A DNA stretch of 14,509 bases from Cephalothrix spiralis (lineage: Eukaryota > Nemertea > Palaeonemertea > Archinemertea > Cephalotrichidae): assembly GCA_032353305.1 (NCBI GenBank), contig JAUCNG010055556.1, positions 1-14,509 of the forward strand, given 5' to 3'. Position 1 is the first letter of the stretch. Every line of letters begins with the position of its first letter. Below the pieces are notes generated by a model, which was given only the letters and a program-made list of their open reading frames with translations, ran no database searches and was not told where the DNA came from. This document shows, piece by piece, positions 14,356 to 14,509 of the stretch. Both the position numbers and the translations under genes were made by a program.

Positions 14356-14509
14356 CTGGAAACAATAAGAAAAAATATGAGGTACTGTTAATATCTTTAT
14401 CTAGCGTTTCATTGCAAAAATGATTATCATCGATCATCATCGAATGCGTTTTCCCGTCTATTCAGACATTACGCGTTCCATTTGGAACTTTTGACAACTA
14501 CCCTAGATA
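14356..14509 (-). other. Intron upstream of the SmD1 Sm exon (partial)
   Basis: The intron ends TTGTTTCCAG at the exon boundary. No SmD1 N-terminal sequence is visible here, so the intron continues past the window edge. Confidence 0.8.

Overview
The window is eukaryotic, AT-rich nuclear DNA. It holds two intron-containing genes, both on the minus strand, embedded in small inverted-repeat elements. Every intron I could define has GT-AG ends. The genes encode a metazoan-type WASP (WH1, basic region, CRIB/GBD, Pro-rich, WH2, central, acidic) and SmD1 with an RG-rich tail. Together with degenerate TTAGGG repeats this suggests an invertebrate animal. I cannot name the lineage from the sequence alone.

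Layout in transcription order (high to low coordinates). 14161-14355 and 13204-13307 are the last two coding exons of SNRPD1 (SmD1); its N-terminal exon(s) lie beyond 14509. 11413-13023 is intergenic and carries a 228-bp inverted-repeat element. From 11412 to 1747 runs a complete WASP/N-WASP homologue in ten coding exons. The exons sum to 1641 nt (546 codons plus stop) and all splice phases agree. Most of these exons are too short to stand out as open reading frames. The last is a 38-nt exon encoding the acidic Arp2/3-binding tail, which ends exactly on tryptophan. 1-1560 lies downstream of WASP and is mostly repeat-derived.

The WASP introns contain a 535-bp Tc1/mariner-like MITE whose TIRs carry CRE octamers, a foldback element with telomere-like TTAGGG words, and two copies of a CAGGCCTC-ended element (one with a nested 62-bp-arm palindrome). 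They also contain a 358-bp long-TIR element, a 222-bp almost loopless hairpin, tRNA-like SINE heads, a 92-bp tandem duplication, and several short-period arrays built on TTTACG, TTTCCCGTCTC or TGTTCCCG. I see no transposase or reverse transcriptase reading frame.

The two genes are not known to be functionally linked. WASP relays Cdc42 and phosphoinositide signals to Arp2/3-driven actin branching. SmD1 is a core spliceosomal snRNP protein. The non-routine content is the complete ten-exon WASP model, its extremely short C-terminal tail, the CRE/NRF1-like site cluster in intron 8, and the unusual inverted-repeat and word-rich elements.
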